DNA of 64,000 nucleotides from Ailanthus altissimus. Its lineage: Eukaryota > Streptophyta > Magnoliopsida > Sapindales > Simaroubaceae. Location: positions 5,022,001 to 5,086,000 of the forward strand of contig OX327686.1 of the NCBI GenBank assembly GCA_946807835.1. The letters are read 5' to 3'. Shown in pieces: positions 46,204 through 64,000 of this stretch. A program made the position numbers and the translations under genes. The number at the start of each line of letters is the position of its first letter. Positions within the stretch are counted from its first letter, which is position 1. The notes under the pieces were generated by a model, which worked only from the letters and a program-made list of their open reading frames with translations, made no database searches and was not told the origin of the DNA.

Positions 46204-46605
46204 ATTAATTTATACTATAACTAACTAAAAGTTTCTACTTTTTAATTATTTAAATGACGCAAATAGAAGTTAACTAAATATCATTTAATCAATTCTTATG
46301 TTTATCCTACAAATCAAACAAGTCATTAAGTATAATGAGGAGAAACAAAAGACGGAAAAAACATTCTTTTCCCATAAACTATAAGGAGTAATTGGAAGCA
46401 TTTGATCTCAAACTACTAAACTAATGAGCAAAACTTATACGAGTGGAAACTGGGAGTCTCCTCCTTATACAAGTTATATCTTTACAGCTACTCCACATAT
46501 ATATTCCAGACAAATATATTTAGCCTTACATCTTATTACAACAGATTACAAAAGAATATTACACCCATACAACTTGACTAAACATCAAACCATCTCATCA
46601 TCAAT
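46204..46605. other. 3' flank of the subtilase gene
   Basis: Contains the probable 3' untranslated region of the minus-strand subtilase. No separate gene is seen. Confidence 0.5.
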
Positions 46606-54064
<7,459 letters not shown>

Positions 54065-55200
54065 CTTCACCGGTGAAGTGCCAATCCAAGCTGCCGCAAG
54101 ATCTGTTAAATTACAGTAACAAACAGTTAACCACACATTAAAGTTGATCACCGGAGAAGTAGCATAAGAAACAATAAGATATAATGACAATGATCATAAT
54201 ACAGACATACTACTGATGAAAGGAATAAAATTAAGGTTTTAAACTAAACTTTATCTCAAACCCGGACTGATTACTCAGGGATTTCTGGGTTTAATGCAAA
54301 AAATTTTAAAAGAAAAGGATTTACTCACTTGGAACTTGAACACACCAAAATCTCAAGCAACTATAAGCAGACTACAAAAGGGAAAATAATTTTTTAACAA
54401 AAAAAGAAAGAAAAGCTCCAAGTTTTCTTGATTAAGCAAATAGCCGGTTGTAACCCATATTATGAAGAAAAGAAACAAATTAAAAAACACACACACGCAG
54501 AGTGAAGGAGATCAGATTGCTGAGCTACTTGAAAAACACAGCACATACATTGATTATAGAGAAGCAAAGTGATTGCTCAAGTATGAATCAATTTAAACTA
54601 GAGCCTTTTTTATCACCGAACAGAAACACTTTCTGCAAGAACAAAGAGTAAATGGTGTATATAGTAAATTAAAGCTCTCACTCTATAAAGTTAAAACACC
54701 AATCACATGTGGCTTCATAAAAATAAAAACCAAAAATTAACAATTAATAATTAATAATTTTTTGTTTTAAAAAAAAAAGACCTCCTTCAATCAACGATCC
54801 AAGAAAAGAATAACCATAAAAAACAATCGGCCCCATTCGCATTTCGGCCAATAAAGAAGATCACATCAATATTATATAAAAAAAAATTTAAAAAGAATCA
54901 AATATTTGAACTCCCTCGCAAAAACGAATCAAGAAAAAGCAAAGCTTCGCCTTCGCGAACACGATCAGTCAGAGCAATGGAAAAAAGAAAAGCCAGTGCC
55001 GGATCATACACTAAATTTCAATACGGCAATCCCATTTGCCGTTTCGGTGGATCTCACAGAAAAAGAGAGAAGAGATCTAGTGAGAAAGTGATTCTCACAT
55101 CTGGAATTATTTTTTGGATGCTTTAATTTAAAGAGAGAGAAATGAATAAAAAGTTGAGTGTGTTTACTGTTTATTAAGAGAGTGAGAGTGAGTGCAGTGA
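54065..55200 (-). promoter_or_regulatory. Subtilase 5' leader region with at least one leader intron
   Basis: On the minus strand an acceptor TTTAACAG (54103) precedes 38 untranslated bases and the ATG. A matching donor CCAA/GTGAGT is at about 54328, and another acceptor-like TTCTTGCAG lies near 54640. C/T-rich, G/C-containing leader-like sequence extends to about 55200. Small upstream reading frames (for example MGLPY) lie within 54900-55090 on the minus strand. The exact leader exons cannot be fixed without transcript data. Confidence 0.5.
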
Positions 55201-55458
55201 AGGTAGTTAGGGTTTTTTATTATTTTATTTTATTTTTAATTGGGATTTTCAGACAAGTAGCCGAAGATGATGGAGAACTGATAGACGAATCATTATAAAA
55301 GGTTACATCATTTAATAATTGCGTTTTTTTTTCTATTTATTATATTATTAATCTTCATTATTAATAATTATCAAAAAAAAAAAAAAAAAAAATCTTCATT
55401 ATTAATAAATAAAATTTGCTGATTTGTTTTTTTTCAGGTTTAGAGAAAGGAAGTATTA

Positions 55459-55699
55459 GTACTGTTACCCTAAGGTCGTCACAAATTACACTTTAATGGA
55501 GGCTTTAATTTTAATTATAATATTAATTTAATATTTAATTGAAAAGATAAAAATATCTTATATTTTTATCATATAAATAATTAAAATATTTTTAAAAAGT
55601 GATAATATTTTCGTTTTTTAATTAAATATAGAATAATAATGTAATTAAAATTAAAGGTACTATTAAACAATAATTTATACCAATCTCAGGGTGACAGTG
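55459..55699. mobile_element. TTA-flanked MITE, copy 3
   Basis: A 241-bp element of the same family as 14083 and 14467. Its left end is GTACTGTTACCCT, the reverse complement of its right end is CACTGTCACCCTGAG, TTA stands on both sides, and the TTTAATTTTAATTA core is shared. It sits about 250 bp upstream of the presumed subtilase leader. Confidence 0.78.
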
Positions 55700-55702
55700 T
55701 TA

Positions 55703-56943
55703 ATATCCCTCAAAGAAAGGGCAATGGAAAACATTCGCGGCGCGCGCAAGCTGTTGAGCAGTTCAGAATCAAATGACAAAATTGACCTTACTATCTGGTT
55801 GGCACTCATCACTTACCACCTAGGACCGGAACTGACGGGAAATTGATTTCCTTTGTATTACATTTACTCTAATAATTATTTATTTTTCTTTGAAATTTCC
55901 CAATTTTATTTTTCAATTTTCTCATACCTAAAAATGTCCAATGTCAATTGATTTTCTCAAAGGGTCCATTCAAAAATGCTTTAGAAAATTCTCTATTTTT
56001 TTCAATAATCAATGTAAAACAAATTTCTTCAAAATCAAAACTTTTAAAGTGGATGACATTAAGCTCTAAAGTAAGCATTATTTGATATTTAAAAAAAAAG
56101 AATTATTTGAATTTGATATAATCCACTGAGCAATTTCATTATTGACTAAAAAAATGTTTAATATTTATTTTAAAGTATTTGAGAAAATTTTAATTAAAAA
56201 GGTCAACTTAAAAAAATACTTTTTATAAATGAAGTTAAAAAAAATACTTAAATATAATTCTTAAAATATATATTTTATATATATAACAATTATATTTTTA
56301 AAATATCGCAAAACTTCTTTTTAAAATTTTTTTCATCTAATTTTTAGAATATTTCAAATGATTTGTTTTCCTAATTTTTTTTTTTTTAGTTATAAAATAT
56401 GAATAAAACTTTCTTCAATTAATGTAAATAAAGTTTGAACCCCACCATCTTAAACCACTGGAACCCCACATTCTTAAATCACTCTAAGAAATTTTGTTAA
56501 ATGAACTTACCAATATTTACAAAATATTTCAAACAATTTTATTGGTGACATTTTGTACTCTCAAGTGAGTCAACTTTATGGATTATAGTATAATTTTTTT
56601 TTCTTAAATTGGTGCAAGGATCTATATTCTATAAAAAAAAAATATGGTATTTAAATTAAATGTTCTAAATTGTCAAAAGGTTCATTATTTTATTTGGCAA
56701 GATCTACAAAACCTTGCAACTAGATTGAATAATTTGTCCTAATTTTGTTAGGCTACATTTTAGGATTCAGAGCAATGGTGAGAAGGAGTGTATAAAAATT
56801 TATTGAAATTTGGAAGAGTCAAATGAAAGAAAAGGCACTTGCCTATAATGTATCGGTGGTTTAAGGGACCGGTGATTACATTGTCATTTTCTAGGTAGGG
56901 CAATTTAGGAATTATAAATTTTACATTATTAAAACTAGCAAGA
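55703..56943. other. AT-rich intergenic DNA
   Basis: Short GC-richer piece at 55735-55850, the rest A/T-rich with no coding segment or RNA gene recognised. Confidence 0.45.
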
Positions 56944-56951
56944 CAGAGGAC

Positions 56952-59798
56952 TAGGGATGGCAAAAAAATTCGCAAACCCGCAAACCCGCTAAAACTCGCC
57001 CGTATTGGGAAGGATTTGGTAAGGCTTGAAGCGGGTTTGGTACGGGTTTGGTATTTAAAATTAAAACCCGCAACGGATTTGGTACGGGTATGGTTTTAGT
57101 GAAAAATTCGCGGATACCCGCAACGGGTATCCGCACATACTACATTTAAAAAAAATATAAAATATAAAATATAAAATGATTATTTTTGTATTTTTTTTAT
57201 CTCACATCAAAAAATCTATATTTTATTTGACATTGCTCATACCATTAAATATAAATAAATAAAATTAGTTCAAAGGAACTAATGATTGTAATTGAAATTA
57301 AAAATAAAATTATAGCATTTAACATAATTGAAATTGGAATTAAAATATTTAATATTTAGCGTAATTGAAATTGATTTTAGAATTATAACATTTAACGTAA
57401 TTAAAATTAAAATTGTAATTATAATTAGAATTAAATATTTAACACAATTGAAATTGGAAATGAAATTGGATTTAGAATGATAACATTTAATGTAATTGAA
57501 ATTGAAATTGGATTTGAAATTATAATATTTAAGACAAGAATTATAATATTTAATGTAAATAAAATTAGAATTAAAATTGAAATTAAAATATTTAACATAA
57601 TTGAAATTGGATTTAAAATTATAATATTTAACTATCGAAATTTAAATTATAATTATAACAATTTAATGTAATTAAAATTAAATTTTGATTTAAAGTTATG
57701 ATATTTAACGTAATTGAAATCAAAATTGGAATAAGAATTATAATATTTAACATAATTGATATCAAAATTATAATTATAATTATAAGATTAACGTAATTGA
57801 AATCGAAATTAGATTTGGAGTTATAATATGTAACGTAATTGAAATCGAAATTAGTTTGGAATTATAACATTTAACGTAATTGAAATCGAAATTGAATTTA
57901 AAATTATGATATTTAACGTAATTAAAATCAAAATTGGAATAAGAATTATAATATTTACATAATTGATATCAAAATTAAAATTAAAATTATAATATTAACG
58001 TAATTAAAATCAAAATTGGATTTAGAGTTATAAATTATAATATGTAACGTAATTGAAATCGAAATTAGATTTGGAATTATAATATTTAACGTAATTGAAA
58101 TCGAAATTGGATTTAAAATTATGACATTTAACATAATTGAAATTAAAATTAGATTTGGAGTTATAATATGTAACGTAATTGAAATCGAAATTAGTTTGAA
58201 ATTATAACATTTAACGTAATTGAAATCGAAATTTGATTTAGAGTTATGATATTTAACGTAATTGAAATCAAAATTGGAATAAGAATTATAATATTTAACA
58301 TAATTGATATCAAAATTATAATTATAATTATAATTATAACATTAATGTAATTGAAATCGAAATTGGATTTGGAGTTATAATATGTAACGTAATTGAAATC
58401 AAAATTAGGTTTAAAATTATGACATTTAACGTAATTAAAATCAAAATTGGAATAAGAATTATCATATTTAACATAATTGATATTAAAATTATAACATTAA
58501 CGTAATTGAAATCGAAATTGGGTTTGGAGTTATAATATGTAACGTAATTGAAATCGAAATTGGATTTAAAATTATGACATTTAACGTAATTGAAATTAAA
58601 ATTGGAATAAGAATTATAATATTTAACATAATTGATATCAAAATTATAATTATAACATTAACGTAATTGAAATTAAAATTAGATTTGGAGTTATAATATG
58701 TAACGTAATTGAAATCGAAATTAGTTTGGAATTATAACATTTAACGTAATTGAAATCGAAATTTGATTTAGAGTTATGATATTTAACGTAATTGAAATCA
58801 AAATTGGAATAAAAATTATAATATTTAACATAATTGATATCAAAATTAAAATTAAAATTACAATATTAACGTAATTGAAATTGAAATTGGATTTGGAGTT
58901 ATAATATGTAACGTAATTGAAATCGAAATTAGATTTAGAATTATAATATTTAATGTAATTGAAATCGAAATTAGATTTAAAATTATAACATTTAACGTAA
59001 TTGAAATTAAAATTGGAATAAGAATTATAATATTTAACATAATTGATATCAAAATAATAATTATAACGTTAACGTAATTGAAATTAAAATTAGATTTGGA
59101 GTTATAATATGTAACGTAATTGAAATCGAAATTAATTTGAAATTATAACATTTAACGTAATTGAAATCGAAATTGAATTTAAAATTATGATATTTAACGT
59201 AATTAAAATCAAAATTGGAATAAGAATTATAATATTTAACATAATTGATATCAAAATTAAAATTATAATTATAATATTAACGTAATTGAAATCAAAATTG
59301 GATTTGGAGTTATAAATTATAATATGTAACATAATTGAAATCGAAATTAGATTTGGAATTAAAATATTTAACATAATTAAAATAAAAATATTTAACGTAA
59401 TTAAAATTATAACATTTATCGTAATTAAAATCAAGATTAGATTTGAAATTATAACATTTAATTTAATTAAAATTAAAATTAAAGTTAAAGTTAAAATTAT
59501 AATATTTAATGTAAATAAAACTGGAAATATAATTGATACTATTTTAATTGTTATAATTAAAAAAATTAAATTAAATTAATATTAATATTTTTTTTTATTA
59601 TATTAATTCAAAACCCGCTTAAAATCCGCGGATAACCCGTTGCGGGTTTGGTAATAGGTACAAACCCGCAAGTGCGGGTTTGGTAACGGTACTCCAAACC
59701 CGCAACGGGTTTGGGAAGGATATGGTATTTTATTTTGTAAGCGGATATGGATATGGTATTAGAGATATCCGTCCCAAACCCGCCCGCTGCCATCCCTA
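56952..59798. mobile_element. hAT-type non-autonomous element with perfect 8-bp target duplication
   Basis: The termini are an 11-bp perfect inverted repeat TAGGGATGGCA / TGCCATCCCTA. CAGAGGAC occurs immediately outside both ends (56944-56951 and 59799-59806), the 8-bp duplication of hAT elements. Subterminal zones (56965-57130 and 59600-59785) are full of CAAACCCGC / GCGGGTTTGG words in opposite orientations, likely transposase-binding sites. The interior (about 57280-59560) is a tandem array and there is no transposase. The 2.85 kb size and intact ends suggest mobility by a related transposase in trans. Confidence 0.92.
57280..59560. repeat. About 41-bp satellite array inside the hAT-type element
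   Basis: Unit approximately TAACGTAATTGAAATCGAAATT followed by an A/T-rich TTGGAATTATAACATT part, 38-43 bp, some 50 copies. A variant with GGAGTTATAATATGTAACG recurs every few units, so the array has a higher-order structure. Long minus-strand frames in it (for example 58858-59434) are translations of the repeat and not genes. Confidence 0.9.
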
Positions 59799-59831
59799 CA
59801 GAGGACTCAGGATGCTTGTCTCGTATATAAG

Positions 59832-60669
59832 TAGGAATGGTAAAATTATTTATAAATTCGTAAATTTATTAAAATTTGTTTGCATTAAAAAAAATTTGAT
59901 AAAATTTAAAATAATTTTGTATAAATTTAATATATAAAATTAAAATTTATAACAAATTTAAGATAAGTACGAACTTTATAAAAATATTTATAAATACTCA
60001 TAACGAGTATCTATAAATACACTTAAAAAAATTATAAAAAAAAGTTAATACATTATATATTGCATATCTAACACACTTAGCATAAGCTTTTAGTACACAT
60101 ACTAAGCCGCCAGATGTGCAATGTTGTGCATTTAGCGTGTACTATTAGCACGCATGTTAAGCGCTAAACATGTAATATTGTGCGTTTAGCATGTGCTCTT
60201 AGCACGTATATTAAGTGTTAAGCGTGTAATGTTACATATTTAGTGTGTATTCCTAACACACATGTTAAGCATTTTAGGTGCACAACGTTGCGCGCTTAGC
60301 ATACGCTCTTATCACATGTGCTAAACACGTTAGACATACAACATTATGCAATTTTAACATTCACTCTTAACATGCGTATTAAACATTAGGCGAGTAACAT
60401 TGCACTCTTAGCATACATGCTAAGCGCTAGACGCTTAACATTGTTAATATTCGCTCATAACACGTATGTTAAGTGTTATGTACTTATTATCAAATTTGTT
60501 TAAAATTAAAGAATAATTATTTGTGAGTTTGATAATAAATACAGACCTATTAGAGAGATACCGAATATTAAAACCTTCAATCTATAATAAATTTTAAAAA
60601 AAATTAATATTTTAATTTTAAAACGAATATAAATTTAAAAATTTCCAAACCAATCCGCTATCATCCCAA
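59832..60669. mobile_element. Second hAT-type element, 33 bp from the first
   Basis: Left end TAGGAATGGTA and right end (reverse complement) TTGGGATGATA are degenerate forms of the TAGGGATGGCA terminus. Flanks TATATAAG (59824-59831) and TATATAAA (60670-60677) match at 7 of 8. Subterminal AAATTCGTAAATTTATT looks like a decayed AATTCGCAAACCCGC. It is 838 bp with no transposase, and its centre is a different tandem array (60060-60480). Confidence 0.75.
60060..60480. repeat. About 55-bp minisatellite in the second hAT-type element
   Basis: Seven to eight diverged copies of a unit such as GTGCGTTTAGCATGTGCTCTTAGCACG followed by TATTAAGTGTTAAGCGTGTAAT. Each unit holds short inverted segments (CTTAGCA / TGCTAAG). 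It is less AT-rich than its flanks. Confidence 0.88.
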
Positions 60670-60677
60670 TATATAAA

Positions 60678-61213
60678 TATACCTCTTCAACCATATATCA
60701 AATATTTAAACGTTAGTTGATATCAAACTTATATAATAAAATTTTTCCCTTTTGTAGAAGCGTTCTTCTTTTTCTCTAAGAGTCTTTTCTTTAGAGCATA
60801 TTTTTTAAAGTACTTTAGTAAAAAAAAAAAAATACTATAGAGTATATCTCCAAACATATTTTAACATGAAAGTTTCTCTTCCTATAGGGATTTTTCCTCC
60901 CACGAAATATATCTTGAAACTGTTTTAGCATGAAAATGATATAATATCATAAGTGATAGAGTGTCGTGTCCCAATTTTTTATAATGTAAGAAAATGTCAA
61001 CAAAATTCCAAATCCAATTGGTAGAGAGTGAGAACATGTGAGGTGGGACTGGGAGTTGTCCCCACCATAATATTGTCGTTGCGCACATACACTACATGTG
61101 ACATTGTGTTAACACCCATATCTGTGGCCGATAATGATTTTCCAGATTCCATTTCCACACACATTAAACTTAAACCAAATATTACATCATAAATACATTT
61201 TCTTTTTCTAAAA

Positions 61214-61215
<2 letters not shown>
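60678..61215. other. AT-rich spacer
   Basis: No gene or element end identified. A minus-strand open frame that begins further right runs through here, but it is produced by the microsatellite. Confidence 0.4.

Positions 61216-61271
<56 letters not shown>
61216..61271. repeat. (AAT)n microsatellite
   Basis: About 18 uninterrupted AAT units. Read on the minus strand it gives a run of tyrosines in an otherwise unsupported frame. Confidence 0.95.
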
Positions 61272-61272
<1 letters not shown>

Positions 61273-61925
61273 GAGAGTTCTTTGTATTATTATGTTGGCT
61301 TTCCCCAGCATGATGCATGTGGATATACATAAAAAAAAGTAATCAACTTCATATTGGGGTAATAACATACGAGTCCCTGACTTTTTAAATAAGGACATAA
61401 TTTGTTTATTTGTATCAAGTAAGTCCCCAATCCCCATTGAAATGACCAAGGTATGTTTGAAATATTGCATGTCCACATGATACTTGACATTAAATGGTAC
61501 ATCAACCATTGCAAATTTCAATAGAGGTCAAGTACCTATTTGTTATGAATTGACAAAGTACGTATTTGCTTTAAACCACCTAAAAACTCAAGGACTAGGA
61601 CGTTAAACTTTAAAAATTAACAAATTTGCTAGATAACAGGAGTGTCAACACAAATTAGAAGCCAAGGTAACAAGTTGCATAATTAATAATTCAATTTATT
61701 AAGTCTAAATAGAGTGTAAATCTTACTATTCAGATTGCAAGTTTTAACGTGTTTAGGTTGCCACTTGCCATTATAACTTAAGTATGAAAGATTAATTCAT
61801 GGTTTTAGGTTAAAAGTCTTAATATTTTAAGTTGAAAATGTTGCATAGCATCTAGCAAGTTACAATTTTACTGTAATTATATCAATATTTTGCATGTCTT
61901 ATAAGTTTATAGCCATATCCTAGCA
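61272..61925. other. Intergenic, possible MITE remnant
   Basis: The words GTCCCTGACTTTTTAAATAAGGACA near 61374 and AAACTCAAGGACTAGGACGTTA near 61585 resemble the ends of a widespread plant MITE type, about 200 bp apart. The termini are too diverged to define. Confidence 0.35.
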
Positions 61926-61929
61926 CAAG

Positions 61930-62850
61930 TTCTTAAATATGTGGTATCATAACCCAAAAGATTTAGGTGGGGTGACCATTCTCCTTATAAACTCAAGGAT
62001 CTATTCTGTTTTAGTTAATATGTAAGAATCAACTCACTCAACAATCTTTTATCGAATAAAATTTTCGTTAGTAAAAGACATATTAGATGGAGTGACCCTC
62101 CTTATAAACTCAACAATTTATTTTTTTAGCCAATAAAGAAGAATTAATTTACTCAACAATCTCCATCAAACAAAATTTTCGCCAATTAAAGAATAACATC
62201 AGCCCTTTTGTTTGACAAAAAGTCAATTCATATTTTAGTTATCGGAATCTAACTTTGATACCACTTATTGGCCCTCAAACGAAACTTTTACTAGTAAAAG
62301 GCAATGTGAGAGAATCAACTTACTCAACAATCCTTTCTCGAACAAAATTTATGCTGATGAAAAGATGACATTAGCCTTTTTGTTTGACAAAGAATTCACC
62401 CACATTTTAGCTTTCAAAATCTAACTTTAATACTACTTGTTAGCCCTAAAATGAAACTTTCGCTAATAAAAAATTTATTAGGCAGAGTGATCATCTTTTT
62501 ATAAACTCAAACATTTACTCCTTGTTAATTAATATGAGAGAACCAACTTACTCAATAATCATCCGTCAAACAAAACTTTCCCCTAATAAAAGAATAGCAC
62601 CAATTTTTTTATTTAACAAATAATCAATTTACATTTTTTAGCTATCAAAATCTAACTCTAATATCATTTATTGGAAACCTTATGCTTATAAAAAATAAAG
62701 TTGAGATTCAAGTATCCCACTAAATAAATTAACTGATTAAATAAATTAATCGTTCTCCTTATAAACTTAAACATCTATTTTTTTATAGTCAATATAAAAG
62801 AATCAACTTACTCAACATAATTCTCTCATTATTTTTGTTCTCAATACTGA
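61930..62850. repeat. Diverged direct-repeat cluster
   Basis: A motif series (ACTCAACAATC, then AAACAAAATTTTCGC, AATAAAAGAATAACA, AATCTAACTTTGATACCACTTATTGG) recurs three to four times, with its last element at 62247, 62418 and 62648. The TGATACCACTTATTGG word is a reversed copia-type primer-site sequence, so these are probably nested, decayed LTR ends on the minus strand. Confidence 0.7.
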
Positions 62851-64000
62851 CATCTCAATTAGGTTAATTCCCCTTATTCTTATTCACCATTGTCGACTAC
62901 TTGTATCCTATTCGCAATATCGAGTTAGAGCAAATTCAAACTTAAGGCTCAAGTATTGAAAGTTAGTATAATTATGAGTGCCTAAAAGTCAAAGTTACAT
63001 ATAATTATGAACTGCGGGGCAAGATTGAGAAAAGCATTCAAGTAACAAAAAACAATTCAATGCATTAGGATTTTATCACTATTAAGATTTCTTTATCCAA
63101 TCAAGCCAAGCTAGAAAAAGTGTTAAAAATGTCTACTTTCTTGATGAATTTTCTCTTAATATTTTTCTAATAGAAAATCAAAATCCCATGAGTTGGTTGA
63201 TAAATCGGTGAAAATGACTTTGCCCTACACAATTCATCTTTTTATAAAAAAGGACAAAAATTATGGAGTCCCATTTTCATTTCTTTTTTTTTTTTTAATT
63301 TAAAAAGGGGACAAAGGTCATAGTCAATGTGACAAAAGGTTTTGGACTTTTTTTTTATTTTTTTGGTGATTGATAGAAACCAAATCATCCTCTATCATCC
63401 CATCTTTTTGTGAGCTTTATACACTTTTTGGATTCGATGAATCGCGATCATCATCACTTCGTTGAAACTGTTGCATGGTTGTTAGGGATTTTCACCGTTC
63501 GATTAATCAAGTGAGGCCGTGATTTATGGATTTCCTCTTTCCGCAAGGGAATACAAATCCATCCCTGATATGGAGGATTGACCATTTTCAATTTTATGTA
63601 AAAAGTTGTAAAAGTTGTAAAATTAACCATTTTCTTAAAGAAATTTTTTAGAAATAATCCAAAATTTTTAGCCATTTTCTAATTTAAACTCACTCTACCA
63701 ATTTTTGTCGTCAACCCCCTCCCGCTAAAATGCAGTAAATTATCCTCCTTCCTTAAGTATATTAATTTCCCTCTCTTTAAATTATATTTTTTATTACATA
63801 AGATTACAATGATAATACTATATCAAATTACATATTAATATTATAATTGAATTATATTATTAAAAAAAATTTAAAACAATACGTATAATTTTAAAGCACA
63901 TCTTATTTGATAAAATTTAATTAAAAAATAATTTAATCGTATATTAGAACATATATTGTTAAATATTTATGAGATAAGATTATCAAAAAATAAAATAAAA
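62851..64000. other. AT-rich sequence to window end
   Basis: No supported gene. A minus-strand open frame at 63454-63675 has no recognisable homology and lies in low-complexity surroundings. Confidence 0.4.

Noticed and set aside
54906..55091. 61-residue plus-strand frame
   Set aside because: Antisense to the subtilase leader; no homology or promoter for the plus strand.
58858..59434. Open frames with ISITLNIIILN-type repeated peptide
   Set aside because: They are straightforward translations of the 41-bp satellite inside the hAT-type element.
60997..61521. 174-residue minus-strand open frame with a tyrosine run
   Set aside because: The tyrosines come from the (AAT)n microsatellite, the flanks show no family similarity or splice context, and part of it is MITE-like repeat.

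Overview
The window looks like nuclear DNA of a eudicot plant. It is very AT-rich, its genes are split by AT-rich introns, and about half of it is decayed transposable elements. Four protein-coding genes can be reconstructed exon by exon, all on the minus strand: an ORP4-type oxysterol-binding-related protein (408-15053), a class I CPYC glutaredoxin of the GRXC4 type (30695-32603), a small thioredoxin-fold protein without a CxxC motif (35490-38794) and a full-length subtilase of the SBT2.5/SLP3 type (46606-54064). Reading frame and splice phase close in all four, giving predicted products of 389, 142, 156 and 817 residues. I cannot name the species.

Layout. 0.4-15 kb is the ORP gene. Its second intron (13681-2320, about 11.4 kb, with a GC-AG donor) holds a TIR element, a broken hAT transposase gene split by an LTR-like insertion, a near-perfect 63-bp foldback, and a deleted Ty1/copia element inside an AT-rich repeat. 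The first intron holds two copies of a MITE; a third copy lies upstream of the subtilase gene. 15.7-23.3 kb is one old full-length LINE (L1-type) with a probable 13-bp target duplication, a nested solo LTR with a perfect 5-bp duplication, and a 160-bp tandem duplication. 24.9-30.2 kb is a mosaic of repeat fragments: a GC-richer LTR-like block, a second LINE fragment and direct repeats. 30.4-39.5 kb carries the glutaredoxin and thioredoxin-fold genes. 39.6-46.2 kb is a Ty3/gypsy-like relic with a long 57-58 bp minisatellite interrupted by a hAT-like element. 46.6-55.2 kb is the subtilase gene and its leader. 57-60.7 kb holds two adjacent non-autonomous hAT-type elements, each flanked by an 8-bp duplication and each filled by its own tandem array. 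The rest, to 64 kb, is AT-rich DNA with a microsatellite and repeats.

The four genes are not an operon or an obvious pathway. The glutaredoxin and the thioredoxin-fold protein share a fold family and are neighbours, but nothing in the sequence links their function. The least ordinary features are the pair of hAT-type elements with internal tandem arrays, the ORP gene architecture (ATG at the very end of an exon, GC-AG giant intron, duplicated splice donor), and a MITE family near two gene starts. I found no clearly novel protein-coding system.
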